This document shows positions 37,037 through 45,843 of a DNA stretch of 64,000 nucleotides, piece after piece. Position numbers and translations under genes: made by a program. Positions within the stretch are counted from its first letter, which is position 1, and each line of letters starts with the position of its first letter. Under the pieces are notes generated by a model. It was given only the letters and a program-made list of their open reading frames with translations. It ran no database searches and was not told where the DNA came from. Source of the stretch: VXNE01 sp965217825 (lineage in GTDB: Bacteria; Pseudomonadota; Gammaproteobacteria; Pseudomonadales; Azotimanducaceae); contig OZ244571.1 of NCBI GenBank assembly GCA_965217825.1, positions 1,054,001-1,118,000 of the forward strand, in the 5' to 3' direction.

Positions 37037-37457
37037 GCGGATAGGACGAATAACCGCTCGAAACGGGATGGTTGCGAAGTACGGTTGATTGACGGGGCGC
37101 TCGGGGGAGGTCTTCAGAGGCGTCCGTTGAGCCCGTTGAGGATGTGGCGGGGTGGCCGCTGGAGACGGAAGGGTCGCGCGAAACGGCGGTTACTTGGGTA
37201 GCGGTCGCAGCATGGCGTCGGGCGGTCGTTTTCTACGGGAGCCTGTCCTGGTATCGCGCGGCGGGGTGCTCTGTGTTGAGCGGAGGCGCTCTCGGATTGG
37301 CAGTTGTGGCTGCCTCGCGTACACGAACGTGCTCGAGGATCGTGGCGATGACATCGGGATTTTCGATGCGGGCGATGACGCGCAGCGTGCCACCGCACTT
37401 GGGGCGGGGCTCGATGTCGATGGCGAAGACGCGTTTCAGGCGCCGCATCCGGGTCAT
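37037..37457 (-). mobile_element. IS91-family 3' fragment, copy B
   Basis: The minus-strand frame 37457-37233 reads RLKRVFAIDIEPRPKCGGTLRVIARIENPDVIATILEHV, in pieces the conserved C-terminus of IS91-group transposases (with the CxxC-like PKCGG). About 140 noncoding bases and the shared 58-bp terminus follow to 37037. The upstream two thirds of the transposase are missing. The element truncates a VapC gene on one side and abuts the fic upstream repeats on the other. Confidence 0.7.
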
Positions 37458-37561
37458 GGGGGCAAGGCGATCGCAGGCTTGCTTGGACGTGCGCGAATTC
37501 CGCCTGGGTCGATTCTCTGACGGAACGCGCGTACGACCGCAGACTTCGGTTTGATCGATCG

Positions 37562-37600
37562 GTTCGGAGCCACGACGGACGCGTCGAGCACGAAGCTCAC
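37562..37600 (-). pseudogene. 5' stub of a VapC-type PIN toxin
   Basis: GTG 37600 overlaps the antitoxin stop (GTGA) and begins SFVLDASVVAP, the normal start of a PIN toxin with its first aspartate. After about 13 codons the similarity stops. The toxin is inactivated next to the IS91 fragment. Confidence 0.55.
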
Positions 37601-37848
37601 CAGCGACGGCCTTCGCGAGTCAACTCGAGGATTTCGTCCGACGTCATTCGCACGGGACGGCGCCGCCTTCGCCACGCTCGGAAGCGTTCGATTGCCGCTT
37701 TCCGGGTGACGGCTTCGTTGTCGCACGCCGGCGATAGGTGTGCGATGGTCTTGCGGTGGCGAGTGATCGCCACGGTCTCGCCGTACTCCACGGCCCGCAA
37801 AAGTTGCGCCAAGCACGTCTTGGCCTCGGTTGCTGAGACCTCACGCAT
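37597..37848 (-). CDS. Phd/YefM-type antitoxin, toxin lost
   Basis: The 83-residue protein from ATG 37848 begins MREVSATEAKTCLAQLLRAV and continues EYGETVAITRHRKTIAHLSP, the standard Phd/YefM fold that binds the operon promoter as a dimer. The C-terminus (ERFRAWRRRRR, MTSDEILELTREG) would wrap the toxin. Its partner, a PIN toxin overlapping its stop codon, survives only as a 13-codon stub, so this is an orphan antitoxin. It might still neutralise related toxins or repress its own promoter. Confidence 0.8.
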   Translation of the reverse strand: MREVSATEAKTCLAQLLRAVEYGETVAITRHRKTIAHLSPACDNEAVTRKAAIERFRAWRRRRRPVRMTSDEILELTREGRRW

Positions 37849-38024
37849 CCTGCTAACCCAACCGGTCATATGACCCGGCAATAAGCTGGGCGTTGGCCAT
37901 CGTCGGGCGACCCGCGTCCAGGGAACCGATGCGTAGTCCGCCTTCGTGCCGCCCTCGGTAGCTTCATTCGCACAAGCGTCATACTGTGGCTGACCTTCGG
38001 GCACGACGAATCGGAGGCACGGCG

Positions 38025-38595
38025 ATGCTCCGCAGCGACTGCGCGCTGAAACAGCAGGGCGCAATACTGGCGTTCGTCGTCACCGGCACGTTCGGGTGTT
38101 CCGATGGCGAGCAGGCCCAGCGCCCTATGCCGCGCCGCCGGTGGGCGACCGGCGCTGGGCGCCGCCCGCAGCCGTGGTCCCCTGGCAAGGCGTTCTCGAG
38201 GCGACCGCGCCGGGTCCGGTGTACATTCAGCGCACGCACGTCGGCGTTGCCTTTTACGATCCGCCGCCCGGCGCGATGCTCCCCGAGCAGAGCGAATACT
38301 GCCTGACGTTGAATGTCTGGACCGAAGCGGGCCATATAGGGGAACGGCGGCCGGTCATGGTGTGGATCCACGGCGGCGGCTTGCAGGCGGGTTCGGACTC
38401 CGGGTACTCGCGCATCCCGAACTGACCGCCGAGAGCGCAAGCGGCGTCTCGGGCAACCAGGGCTATCGCGATCAGATCGAGGCGCTGCAATGGGTTCGCG
38501 CCAACATTGCGGACTTCGGCGGCGACCCGAACAACGTCACCATCTTCGGGGAGTTCGCAGGCGCCTATGGCGTTTCCGTGTTGCAGGCCGGTCGG
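38025..38595 (+). pseudogene. Type B carboxylesterase pseudogene, lipoprotein type
   Basis: ATG 38025 with GGAGG upstream opens a lipoprotein leader (lipobox VTGTFGC). The frame is then lost near 38105 and resumes in another frame (YAAPPVGDRRW, SEYCLTLNVWTEAG, VMVWIHGGGLQAGSDSGYS). A second frameshift with an internal deletion lies near 38415, and similarity continues (ASGVSGNQGYRDQIEALQWV, GGDPNNVTIFGEFAG) to about 38595. The nucleophile elbow GESAG is GEFAG, so the catalytic serine is also lost. The C-terminal half is absent. An intact relative is at 57561-59111. Confidence 0.8.
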
Positions 38596-38705
38596 GGCCG
38601 CGCCCGCGCCCCGTCACTACCGGAATTCCGCGCGTCGAAGAGGTCGCCATGCCGCTCCGTCTACCGATATCCGGCATCGGCCCGGCCGGTAGCGGCGGGG
38701 GCGCG

Positions 38706-38993
38706 TCAGACCCTGCGGCCGCGCGACACCACGACGCCGCGGATGTCCATCCCGTTGTCCGCGTGCACGACGCGGTCCGGATGGCCGCCCTGCAGCGCGC
38801 GCAGGACGCGGCGTCCGTCCTCCTCGACATACTGCCGCACCGTGGCCGCGCGCGGCTCGCCGTCCCACACCGCGACGAGGCACCCGTCCACGGCGGGCTC
38901 GTCCGGGTCGACGTAGGCGAACTCGCCCGCGCGCAGGCGCGGCGCCATGCTGTCGTCCGACAGCCGTATCGGGAACATCTCCGGACCGTACAC
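38706..38993 (-). CDS. S24-type peptidase domain without a DNA-binding part
   Basis: About 95 residues resembling the C-terminal self-cleavage domain of LexA/CI-type repressors: DDSMAPRLRAGEFAYVDP with the catalytic serine (S15) and the VDGCLVAVWDG loop. The general-base lysine is not visible; the matching position reads TVRQ with arginine. No helix-turn-helix precedes it, and the frame stays open upstream of the GTG start, so it is probably a fragment of a repressor or of a UmuD-like protein. It lies just downstream of the autotransporter gene on the same strand. Confidence 0.5.
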   Translation of the reverse strand: MYGPEMFPIRLSDDSMAPRLRAGEFAYVDPDEPAVDGCLVAVWDGEPRAATVRQYVEEDGRRVLRALQGGHPDRVVHADNGMDIRGVVVSRGRRV

Positions 38994-39055
38994 CGCCCGC
39001 GCCTACCGGTCCCGCGGCGTCCCCCGCCGGGCCGCCGTCGTGCGCGAAGGGACCG

Positions 39056-42000
39056 TCAAGGCCCGCTCCCTCCGACCACTTCCAGCGCCACCGGACCCGC
39101 GTCCCCGGCATCGGTCGGCGTCGGCGCGCACGCGGCCGCTGGGTCCGGCGGGGGCGCTCCGGCCGGAGCGGGCGTCGCCGCCCCGTGGCCGAAGCAGTGC
39201 GCGCCCGGATCCGGTCCGCCCGGCGGTCCCGCGGCGCCCGCCGCGTACGCCCCCGCCGCGGGCGACGGACCCCGCGCGCCCGGCCGCCACGTGATTCCGA
39301 ACTGGATGCCGTGCGCGGGCGGCACGCCCGCCGCCTCGCGCCGCGTCGCCTCGAGCGACATCCGCAGCGCAGCGCCGCGCGTCCATCGCGCGCCGAAGCG
39401 CCAGTCGCGGCCCATCGCGCCCGTCGTCGACAGGCCCAGGAACGGCGCCACCGCGCCCTTGCCGCGGAACGCGGACAGGCCGTAGCCGACGTCCGCCCGC
39501 AGCCGCATCGCCGCGTCGAAGCCGTGGCCGCCGAGCCCGCGCGCGTCGCGCACCGACCACAGGCGCTCGGCCCCGCCGGTCGCGGACGCGCCCCACGACG
39601 GCGTCACCGACAGCGCCAGTCCGCGTCCGGCGGTGCCCGGATCGATCCGGATCGAGGCGCTCGCGCCCCATTCCCGGTAGGCGGCGTCCTCGTGCGCCAC
39701 CAGGTAGCGCCCGCTCGCCTCCGCCGTCAGACCCAGCGCCGCGTCCGCGTAGCGCAGCGAGCCGCCGAGGTCGATCCCGGCGCCCGTCTCCGCGTCGCCG
39801 CCGTCGCGGCGCACGCCGATCTCCAGCGTCGGCGTCAGCAGCCGCGTCTCGCCGAACCGGAACGGCCGCGAGCCCTCGACCAGCAGCCGCAGGCGGCTGG
39901 TGCCGCCCGCCGCCGCCGCCAGCAGGCCGGCCTCGTTGTCCTCCACGCCGTCCGACGCGATGCGCGTCAGCCGCAGGTCCGTCCGCGCCGCCAGCTCGAG
40001 GCCGCCGGCGCCGCGCAGGAACACCCCGCGCAGGCCGCCCGCCGCCATCCGCATCGACGTGTCCGTCTCCCAGACGGAGCCGTTCGTCTCGAGCGCGAGA
40101 TCGCCCGCGCCGTAGCCGAGCGCGCCCCACGCCGACAGCCGCTCGCTCGCCCGCCAGCGGGCGTACGGGTGCACCGCCGTCAGGGTGCTGTCGAGTCCGC
40201 CCGCGCCGCCGCCCGGGCCGCCGCGGAACGCGCCCGCGCCGACCGAGTGCGCCACCGTGATCCCGGCCAGCCAGCGGTTCCGCGACGCGTCCGCGCCGAC
40301 CAGGAACGTCGCCACCTCGCCGTCCACCGCGACGCCGTCGGCGACGCCGTCGAAGCGCGTCGCCGCCGCCCGGCCCCACGCGGTCAGCCGCCGCGGCGCG
40401 CCGTACTCGTCCGCGCCGCTCGCCGACAGCCGGAACGAGCTGCCGAGCAGCAGGTCGCGCAGGCGCGGGCGGTAGCCGCCCGCCGTCGGCGGACCGCGCA
40501 GCGCGCCGTCCATGCCCGTGCCCATGCCGCCGTTCAGTCCGCGGCTCATTCCGGCGTTCATTCCTGCGTTCATGCCGCCATTCATCCCGCCGTTCGTCCC
40601 GGCGTGCATCCCGGCGTTCATTCCACCGTTCATGCCGGCGTTCGTTCCGGGGGGCGTTCCGGCGCTCATGCCGCAGTCGATGCCCGCGTTCGTTCCGGGG
40701 CCCGTCCCGGCGTTCGCGCCGAACGTCCGGCCGGCGCCACCGAGGCCCGTGCCCCCGCCGAGCGGCGCGGCGGCGCCGGGTCCGTGCCCGGGCGCGCCGT
40801 CCGGCGCCGTGCCGAACAGGCCGCCGCCGAACGGGCCGCAGGCGAACGGATCGCCCGGCATGCCGCCGTGCGCGGGCGCGTCGAACAGGCCGCCGCCGCC
40901 CCACAGCCGGCGCCCGCCGAAGGTCGCGTGCGAGGCGCCGCCCGGATCCCGGAACCGCTCCTCGATCGCCTCCGCCGCGTGGTCCGACGCCGTCCGCCCG
41001 AACCGCGCCAGCCAGGCCGCCGGCAGCGGGTCGCCGTTCTCGATCGTCCCCGACGCCAGGCGGTCGCCGCGGTCCACGCCGGCCCCCGGCTCCAGCACCA
41101 CCACCATCTTCTCGTCGCCCTCGTCGACCGCGTCGTCCAGCACCTTCACGCGCAGCGTCTTCGCCGTCTCGCCCGCGCCGAACCTCAGCTTGCCCGCGCG
41201 GGCCTCGTAGTCCTCGCCCGCCTTGGCGCTGGCGTCCATGGTCCGGTAGCCCACCGTCACCGCGCCCGGCGCCGGGGCGCTCAGCGTCACCGCGAAGTCC
41301 AGCGTCGCGCCCGCCGCCTCGCGCACCCGCGCGTCCGCCACCGACACCTTCGGCCGCGGCCGCGCGGCCACCGCCTTCGTCGCCGCGCTGGTCAGGCTTT
41401 CCTCGTTGCCGGCGTCGTCGGCGAACTCGACGCGCGCCTTCAGCCGCTCGCCCTCGTCGGCGTCGACGACCGCGTACGTCGCCCCGGTCGCGCCGGGGAT
41501 GTCCGCGCCGCCGCGCAGCCACTGGTGGGCGAACTCCGCGTTCTCAAGCCCGTCGGCGTCCGACACGCCCGACGTCGACGCGGTCAGCGTCCCGCCGACC
41601 CGCGCCTTGCCGCGGATCGCCGGCGCGCCTTCGGCCGGCGTGTTCGCCCGCGGCGCCGCCTCGACGGCGTCCGTCGCCGCGCTGGTCAGGCTCTCTTCGT
41701 TGCCGGCGTCGTCCGCGAACGCCACCCGCACCTTCAGCCGCTCGCCCAGGTCGGCCTCGACGACCGTGTAGCTCGCCCCGGTCGCGCCGGGGATGTCCGC
41801 GCCGCCGCGCAGCCACTGGTGGGCGAACACCGCGTTGTCCAGACCGTCGGCGTCGGTTACGCCCGACGTCGAGGCGGTCAGCGTCCCGCCCACCCGCGCC
41901 TTGCCGCGGATCGCCGGCGCGCCTTCGGCCGGCGCGTTCGCCCGCGGCGCCGCCTTGACGGCGTCCGTCGCCGCGCTGGTCCGGCGCTCGGCGTTGCCGG

Positions 42001-44617
42001 CGTCGTCCTCGAACGCCACCCGCACCTTCAGCCGCTCGCCCTCGTCGGCCTCGACGACCGCGTAGCTCGCCCCGTCCGCGCCGGGGATGTCCGCGCCGCC
42101 GCGCCGCCACTGGTAGGCGAACTCCGCGTTCTCAAGCCCGTCGGCGTCCGATACGCCCGCCGTCGAGGCGGTCAGCGCCTCGCCGACCCGCGCCGTCCCG
42201 GAGATCGCCGGCCTGCCTTCGGCCGGCGTGTTCGCCGGCGCCTCGCCCGGTCCGGCCACCGTCGCCGAGGGGCTGTTGGTCAGCTTCCGCCGCGGCTCGC
42301 CCTTGGTGCAGATCGCCCCGGACGCCGCGCAGTCGCGGTCCGCCTCGAGCGTGATCGCCACGTCGCCGCCGCCGTCCGCCTCCACCGTCATCTCGAACAG
42401 GTCGCGGCGGTCGTCCACGCGCGCCCCCCGCGTCACCCGCCCGCCGGTCACCGCCAGCGCGTCCTCGCGCAGCGCCCGGTAGCTGATCCCGATGTCCTCG
42501 CTGAACGCCATACGGAACGTGAACGCGCTCCCGTCGTGCGCCGCCGGCACGTCCTCGAACGTCGCCGTCAGCGGCTGGATCTCGCTGTTGTGGATCGTGC
42601 CCGTGGCCTCGCCGTCGCCGGACCTGAGCTTCGCGCCGTCCGGGTTCGACAGCGTCAGCGTGAACGTCTCGCCGTCGTCCTCGTGGGCGTCGTCGGTGAT
42701 CGGCACCGACACCGTCCGCTCCGTGTCCAGCGAATTGAACGTCAGCGTGCCGCGCGTCTCCGTGTAGTCCTCGCCCGCGACCGCGCCCGTGTCCCCCGAG
42801 CCGTCGGCCGTCGCGTAGTCGACCGTCACGATGCCCAGGCCGTGCGGCTCCAGGCGCACCGTGAACTCCATCTCGCCGTCCGCCTCGTGCGCCTCGGCGT
42901 CCTCCACCGACAGGTGCGACGCCGCCGAGCGCGACCCGTCCACCTTGTGGCCGCGCTGCGTGCCCTTCCCCCTGGAGGAAAGGTGCGCGTCCTGGTCCGC
43001 GGCGTTGCGGATGCTGTCGCCGGACACCACCTTGATCGGGTTGCCGCGGATCGCGATGCCGTTGCGGTCGATGTCGACCTCCAGCACCAGGTACGCGAAC
43101 ACCAGCGTGTCCGTGCCGCTCCCCGACTCGTAGTAGGCCTCGCACACCGCCAGGCAGGGATTGCCCACCTCGAGCGCGAACGTCGGCTCGCCCTCGACCA
43201 CCACCGGCTGGTCGAAGCGCACCTCGATGCGGATGGTCTCGCCCTCGCCGTAGGTGTCCCTGTTCGTGGTGCCCTTCGACGTCAGCCGCGGCGTCGAGAC
43301 CACCTCGATCCCTCGGATCATCGGCACGTCCGCCGTCCCGTCAACCTTGTGGTCGGACTGCGGACCGAGCGCGGCATGGTCCAAATCCGCGTCGCTGCCG
43401 ACCTCATTTCGAATCCGTGCCCCGGAGGCGAGCCGCAACGCATTGGCGCCGATGCGCACGCCGTCGTTGTCGCGGTCGAACAGCTGCACCTTGTATTCGA
43501 AATGCATATGCCGGGCGACCTGGGCCTGCGGGGTATCGGCAGTCGGGCGCTGGCTCTGCGAGAGGCCCGAAAACACGGCCTCCACCGTGCTCCCGGACGC
43601 CCCGCCGGGATTGTCGAGACCGACCTTCAGCCTCAGTCGCCCCGGTGTCACCCGCACCGGTTCGCTGAACGTCACCGTGAACATGATCGTCTCGTATGAG
43701 TGGTACGTGTCCCCCGACTGCGGCGCGGACGCGACCACCACGGAGGTGACTCTGGGGGGCACCACCACCACCGTGCCGCGGACCTCCATTTTGACGACAA
43801 ATCGCGTAAACTCGGACCAATTACCTGACGGCCCGTAGTGATATGAATTCTGGATATTGAATCCTTGTGTAGTTGTCTCATTGTTAGAAGGGGTGAGCCT
43901 GACAGCGTAGTTGTTGGCGCCCGTGCCACTTCTCGGGTTCTTCAACACGACCCAGTAGTTCGTGTTCGCATCGAGTGAGAGCGGGCTCGGCGCAGAAAAC
44001 GTGCGGTTGCCTGCTGCGGCCGAGTTGTTTCCAAACGGATCCGCGGGATTGTCGAGCACGGCCAGCAGGGTCCCGGGATTTCCGGAGCTGTCCTCGTGGA
44101 TCGCCACGTGCACTACATTCCCCGAGCCTAGATTCGTTGCCAGATTCAGCACGACGCTCTGGAGCGTGTAGCCCGCCGTATTCGGTCCGGTCGTGAACCG
44201 CTGCGCAATTCTCTGCTCGCGCGGGTCTGTCCCCCCGATTTGAAATCCCACGGGGTTCACGGTAGTGATCGCGGTTCCGCTCTCCGATATATTCGAGACC
44301 AGCGCGATCTCCTGCGCCTGGGCCGTAGCCGGCAGGGCGAGGGCGCCCACTAGGCAGAGGCACGCCGCAGCGGCCAGCGCCCGGACGGAGCGGACGAGGC
44401 CGCGCCGCGCGACACGCGGGCACGCCAGACCCGCCGGGCGGACGGCGGCGGATACGGCATATCTATAAGGAGAGGAACCGCAGCCGCGGCGGGGCGGCCG
44501 GCGGTCAGGCGGCGACGGGCGGCGCTGCTCCCGCAGCCGAGGTGCAGTCATGGCGCTCTGCGCCCCTGTTATAAGCCCACCCACCCTCGACAACCCTGCA
44601 AAAGTCAAGCCCATCAT
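39056..44617 (-). CDS. Giant autotransporter adhesin
   Basis: An 1853-residue surface protein. ATG 44617 has GGAGGGG just upstream. The signal sequence is preceded by about 70 unusual residues (VRSVRALAAAACLCLVGALA, cleavage near AQAQ, about 102). Then come a choice-of-anchor R-like domain (about 105-245), two Ig-like domains (about 250-560), a Calx-beta domain (about 570-680), three tandem 97-residue repeats (about 790-1090), a second Calx-beta, a linker LPAAWLARFGRTASDHAAEAIEERF, a Met/Asn/Gly-rich stretch (about 1300-1370) and an autotransporter barrel ending near IQFGITWRPG. About 70 Ala/Pro/Gly-rich residues follow, although autotransporters normally end with the last barrel strand. Likely an adhesin or interaction surface protein. 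Confidence 0.85.
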   Translation of the reverse strand: MMGLTFAGLSRVGGLITGAQSAMTAPRLREQRRPSPPDRRPPRRGCGSSPYRYAVSAAVRPAGLACPRVARRGLVRSVRALAAAACLCLVGALALPATAQAQEIALVSNISESGTAITTVNPVGFQIGGTDPREQRIAQRFTTGPNTAGYTLQSVVLNLATNLGSGNVVHVAIHEDSSGNPGTLLAVLDNPADPFGNNSAAAGNRTFSAPSPLSLDANTNYWVVLKNPRSGTGANNYAVRLTPSNNETTTQGFNIQNSYHYGPSGNWSEFTRFVVKMEVRGTVVVVPPRVTSVVVASAPQSGDTYHSYETIMFTVTFSEPVRVTPGRLRLKVGLDNPGGASGSTVEAVFSGLSQSQRPTADTPQAQVARHMHFEYKVQLFDRDNDGVRIGANALRLASGARIRNEVGSDADLDHAALGPQSDHKVDGTADVPMIRGIEVVSTPRLTSKGTTNRDTYGEGETIRIEVRFDQPVVVEGEPTFALEVGNPCLAVCEAYYESGSGTDTLVFAYLVLEVDIDRNGIAIRGNPIKVVSGDSIRNAADQDAHLSSRGKGTQRGHKVDGSRSAASHLSVEDAEAHEADGEMEFTVRLEPHGLGIVTVDYATADGSGDTGAVAGEDYTETRGTLTFNSLDTERTVSVPITDDAHEDDGETFTLTLSNPDGAKLRSGDGEATGTIHNSEIQPLTATFEDVPAAHDGSAFTFRMAFSEDIGISYRALREDALAVTGGRVTRGARVDDRRDLFEMTVEADGGGDVAITLEADRDCAASGAICTKGEPRRKLTNSPSATVAGPGEAPANTPAEGRPAISGTARVGEALTASTAGVSDADGLENAEFAYQWRRGGADIPGADGASYAVVEADEGERLKVRVAFEDDAGNAERRTSAATDAVKAAPRANAPAEGAPAIRGKARVGGTLTASTSGVTDADGLDNAVFAHQWLRGGADIPGATGASYTVVEADLGERLKVRVAFADDAGNEESLTSAATDAVEAAPRANTPAEGAPAIRGKARVGGTLTASTSGVSDADGLENAEFAHQWLRGGADIPGATGATYAVVDADEGERLKARVEFADDAGNEESLTSAATKAVAARPRPKVSVADARVREAAGATLDFAVTLSAPAPGAVTVGYRTMDASAKAGEDYEARAGKLRFGAGETAKTLRVKVLDDAVDEGDEKMVVVLEPGAGVDRGDRLASGTIENGDPLPAAWLARFGRTASDHAAEAIEERFRDPGGASHATFGGRRLWGGGGLFDAPAHGGMPGDPFACGPFGGGLFGTAPDGAPGHGPGAAAPLGGGTGLGGAGRTFGANAGTGPGTNAGIDCGMSAGTPPGTNAGMNGGMNAGMHAGTNGGMNGGMNAGMNAGMSRGLNGGMGTGMDGALRGPPTAGGYRPRLRDLLLGSSFRLSASGADEYGAPRRLTAWGRAAATRFDGVADGVAVDGEVATFLVGADASRNRWLAGITVAHSVGAGAFRGGPGGGAGGLDSTLTAVHPYARWRASERLSAWGALGYGAGDLALETNGSVWETDTSMRMAAGGLRGVFLRGAGGLELAARTDLRLTRIASDGVEDNEAGLLAAAAGGTSRLRLLVEGSRPFRFGETRLLTPTLEIGVRRDGGDAETGAGIDLGGSLRYADAALGLTAEASGRYLVAHEDAAYREWGASASIRIDPGTAGRGLALSVTPSWGASATGGAERLWSVRDARGLGGHGFDAAMRLRADVGYGLSAFRGKGAVAPFLGLSTTGAMGRDWRFGARWTRGAALRMSLEATRREAAGVPPAHGIQFGITWRPGARGPSPAAGAYAAGAAGPPGGPDPGAHCFGHGAATPAPAGAPPPDPAAACAPTPTDAGDAGPVALEVVGGSGP
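40511..40700 (-). repeat. 12-bp-period repeat coding for a Met/Asn/Gly linker
   Basis: Within the autotransporter gene a degenerate GTTCATGCCGCC-type unit recurs about 14 times and encodes alternating NGGM, NAGM and similar tetrapeptides just before the barrel. Such short units change number easily by slippage in whole-unit steps and keep the frame. Confidence 0.7.
41371..42244 (-). repeat. Three 291-bp tandem repeats in the autotransporter gene
   Basis: The sequence GGCGCGCCTTCGGCCGGCG recurs at about 41628 and 41919, with a variant at about 42210, a period of 291 bp or 97 codons. Each unit encodes an Ig-like module with VGGTLTAST, DADGL, QWLRGGADIPGA and VRVAFADDAGNEE. The units are similar enough to recombine. 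Confidence 0.75.
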
Positions 44618-45222
44618 CGCGCCCCTCCGAACTCGAACTCCGTTGCGCCAGCGGCGACCATGCGGCGCCAGAGGACGAATGCTATGGATAATAGATGATA
44701 TTCAAAATACTACAAAATAACGTGTTTATTGTTAAAGACATAATATAATTGTTGCAATGAGCGAATCTTCTTTTCTCTCGGGCGCCCCGCCCCGGCCGTC
44801 GCCCGGAGGCGGGGCCGGGGCGGGGCGCGGTCAGAGTCCGACGGTCCCGTCGAAGCGGCGGCGCTTCGATGGCGCTGCCGTGCCGTCCATGGCGCGCTCC
44901 GACAAGCCGTGCTCCCAGTCCCACCAGCGGCGGTCCCTCTGGGCTGCGGGCTTGCCGGGCGGCGGCTGTGCGGCTCCCGCATCCCCCGCCGGGGCGTGTC
45001 CGGCGTGGCGCCATCCCCGCCGCCGTCCGCCTCGTCCGGCAGGGGCGGCGGCGCGGTCCTGTAGCCCATCGCTCCATTTGCTCCTCTGACTTCGGTTCTC
45101 ATATTGGCCAAGGTGTTCTCATGGTTGCCCTTGGTCCAAGGGCGGGATTTTCGGGGAGAATGCTTCCTCTCCTTGCCCGTATTCCCTCGAATAACAATAG
45201 GTTGCGTTCGTGCACGCGGGGA
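44618..45222. other. Intergenic region upstream of the autotransporter
   Basis: An AT-rich patch at about 44690-44760, in strong contrast to the GC-rich surroundings, probably holds the minus-strand autotransporter promoter, although 44617 is some 70 bases away. A minus-strand frame ending near 44836 (ERAMDGTAAPSKRRRFDGTVGL in pieces) is unassigned. I see no supported gene in the rest. Confidence 0.4.
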
Positions 45223-45251
45223 CGGTTCATCCCCGTGTGCGCGGGGCGGAG
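45223..45251. CRISPR. Single sequence resembling a type I-E CRISPR repeat (orphan)
   Basis: CGGTTCATCCCCGTGTGCGC followed by GGGG closely resembles the complement of type I-E repeats, which end in GGGGAT(G/A)AACCG. Only one unit is visible: no second copy 61 bases away on either side and no cas genes. It may be a relic of an array or a chance GC-rich palindrome. Confidence 0.3.
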
Positions 45252-45329
45252 GGAGACTGCGTGGGGCCGCATGCGCGGCCCGTGTGTCACCAGCGCTGGG
45301 TCAGTGTGACTGCGTCCAGCACTCCGCGT

Positions 45330-45842
45330 TCAGAAGCGCAGCGCCGCGCGCAGCATCAGCCGGTTGTCGGTTTCGCCGGCGTCACTTGTCTGCCGGGTCG
45401 TCTCGAGCCCGAGCACGGCGTCCGCGCCGAGCTGCCAGCGGGTCCCGGTGCGCACCGTGCGGGCCCTGGCATCCCCGAGCGTCATGCCCGCGTAGGGCGT
45501 GAGCACGCCGCGGTTGCCGGGGAGGCCGAAGCCGTAGCCCACGTCCATCTCGAGCCGGCTCTCCGGCTCGAATTCGGAGTCGCTCCCCAGTGCGCTTGCG
45601 TCGTGCGCGAGGAGTGTGCGCGCCTGGGCCTCGATCGTCACCGCACCGACGGTGTAGCGCAGTCCCGCTCCGACCTCGACCCCCGTGCCCGTCTCGGCGT
45701 CGCCCCCGTCGTGGCGCACTCCGAGCTGCGCGCTCGGGGTGAAGTCGCGCCCGAGGCGACCTCGAAGCTGCGCTCGCCCTCGACGATGAGGCGCAGGCGC
45801 GTCACGTCGCCTTCGGTGGCGACCATGTCGTTCGTGCGCGCG
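45330..45842 (-). pseudogene. C-terminal remnant of a second autotransporter
   Basis: The reading begins in one frame (DMVATEGDVTRLRLIVEGERSF), shifts near 45750 and continues as VRHDGGDAETGTGVEVGAGL, VDVGYGFGLPGNRG-like and DAVLGLETTR to the stop, ending in LRAALRF with the terminal aromatic expected of a barrel. It is the last third of an autotransporter barrel, distinct from the one at 39056-44617. Its upstream part is gone; an IS91 end begins at 45844. Confidence 0.75.
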
Positions 45843-45843
45843 C

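Noticed and set aside
39185..43699. A 1504-codon open frame on the plus strand
   Set aside because: It is the antisense of the autotransporter gene. High GC at third positions keeps the frame open; its translation is Arg/Ala-rich without domain character, whereas the minus frame has recognised modules.
45181..45330. A full CRISPR array
   Set aside because: Only one repeat-like unit is present; no periodic second copy at the expected 61-base distance.
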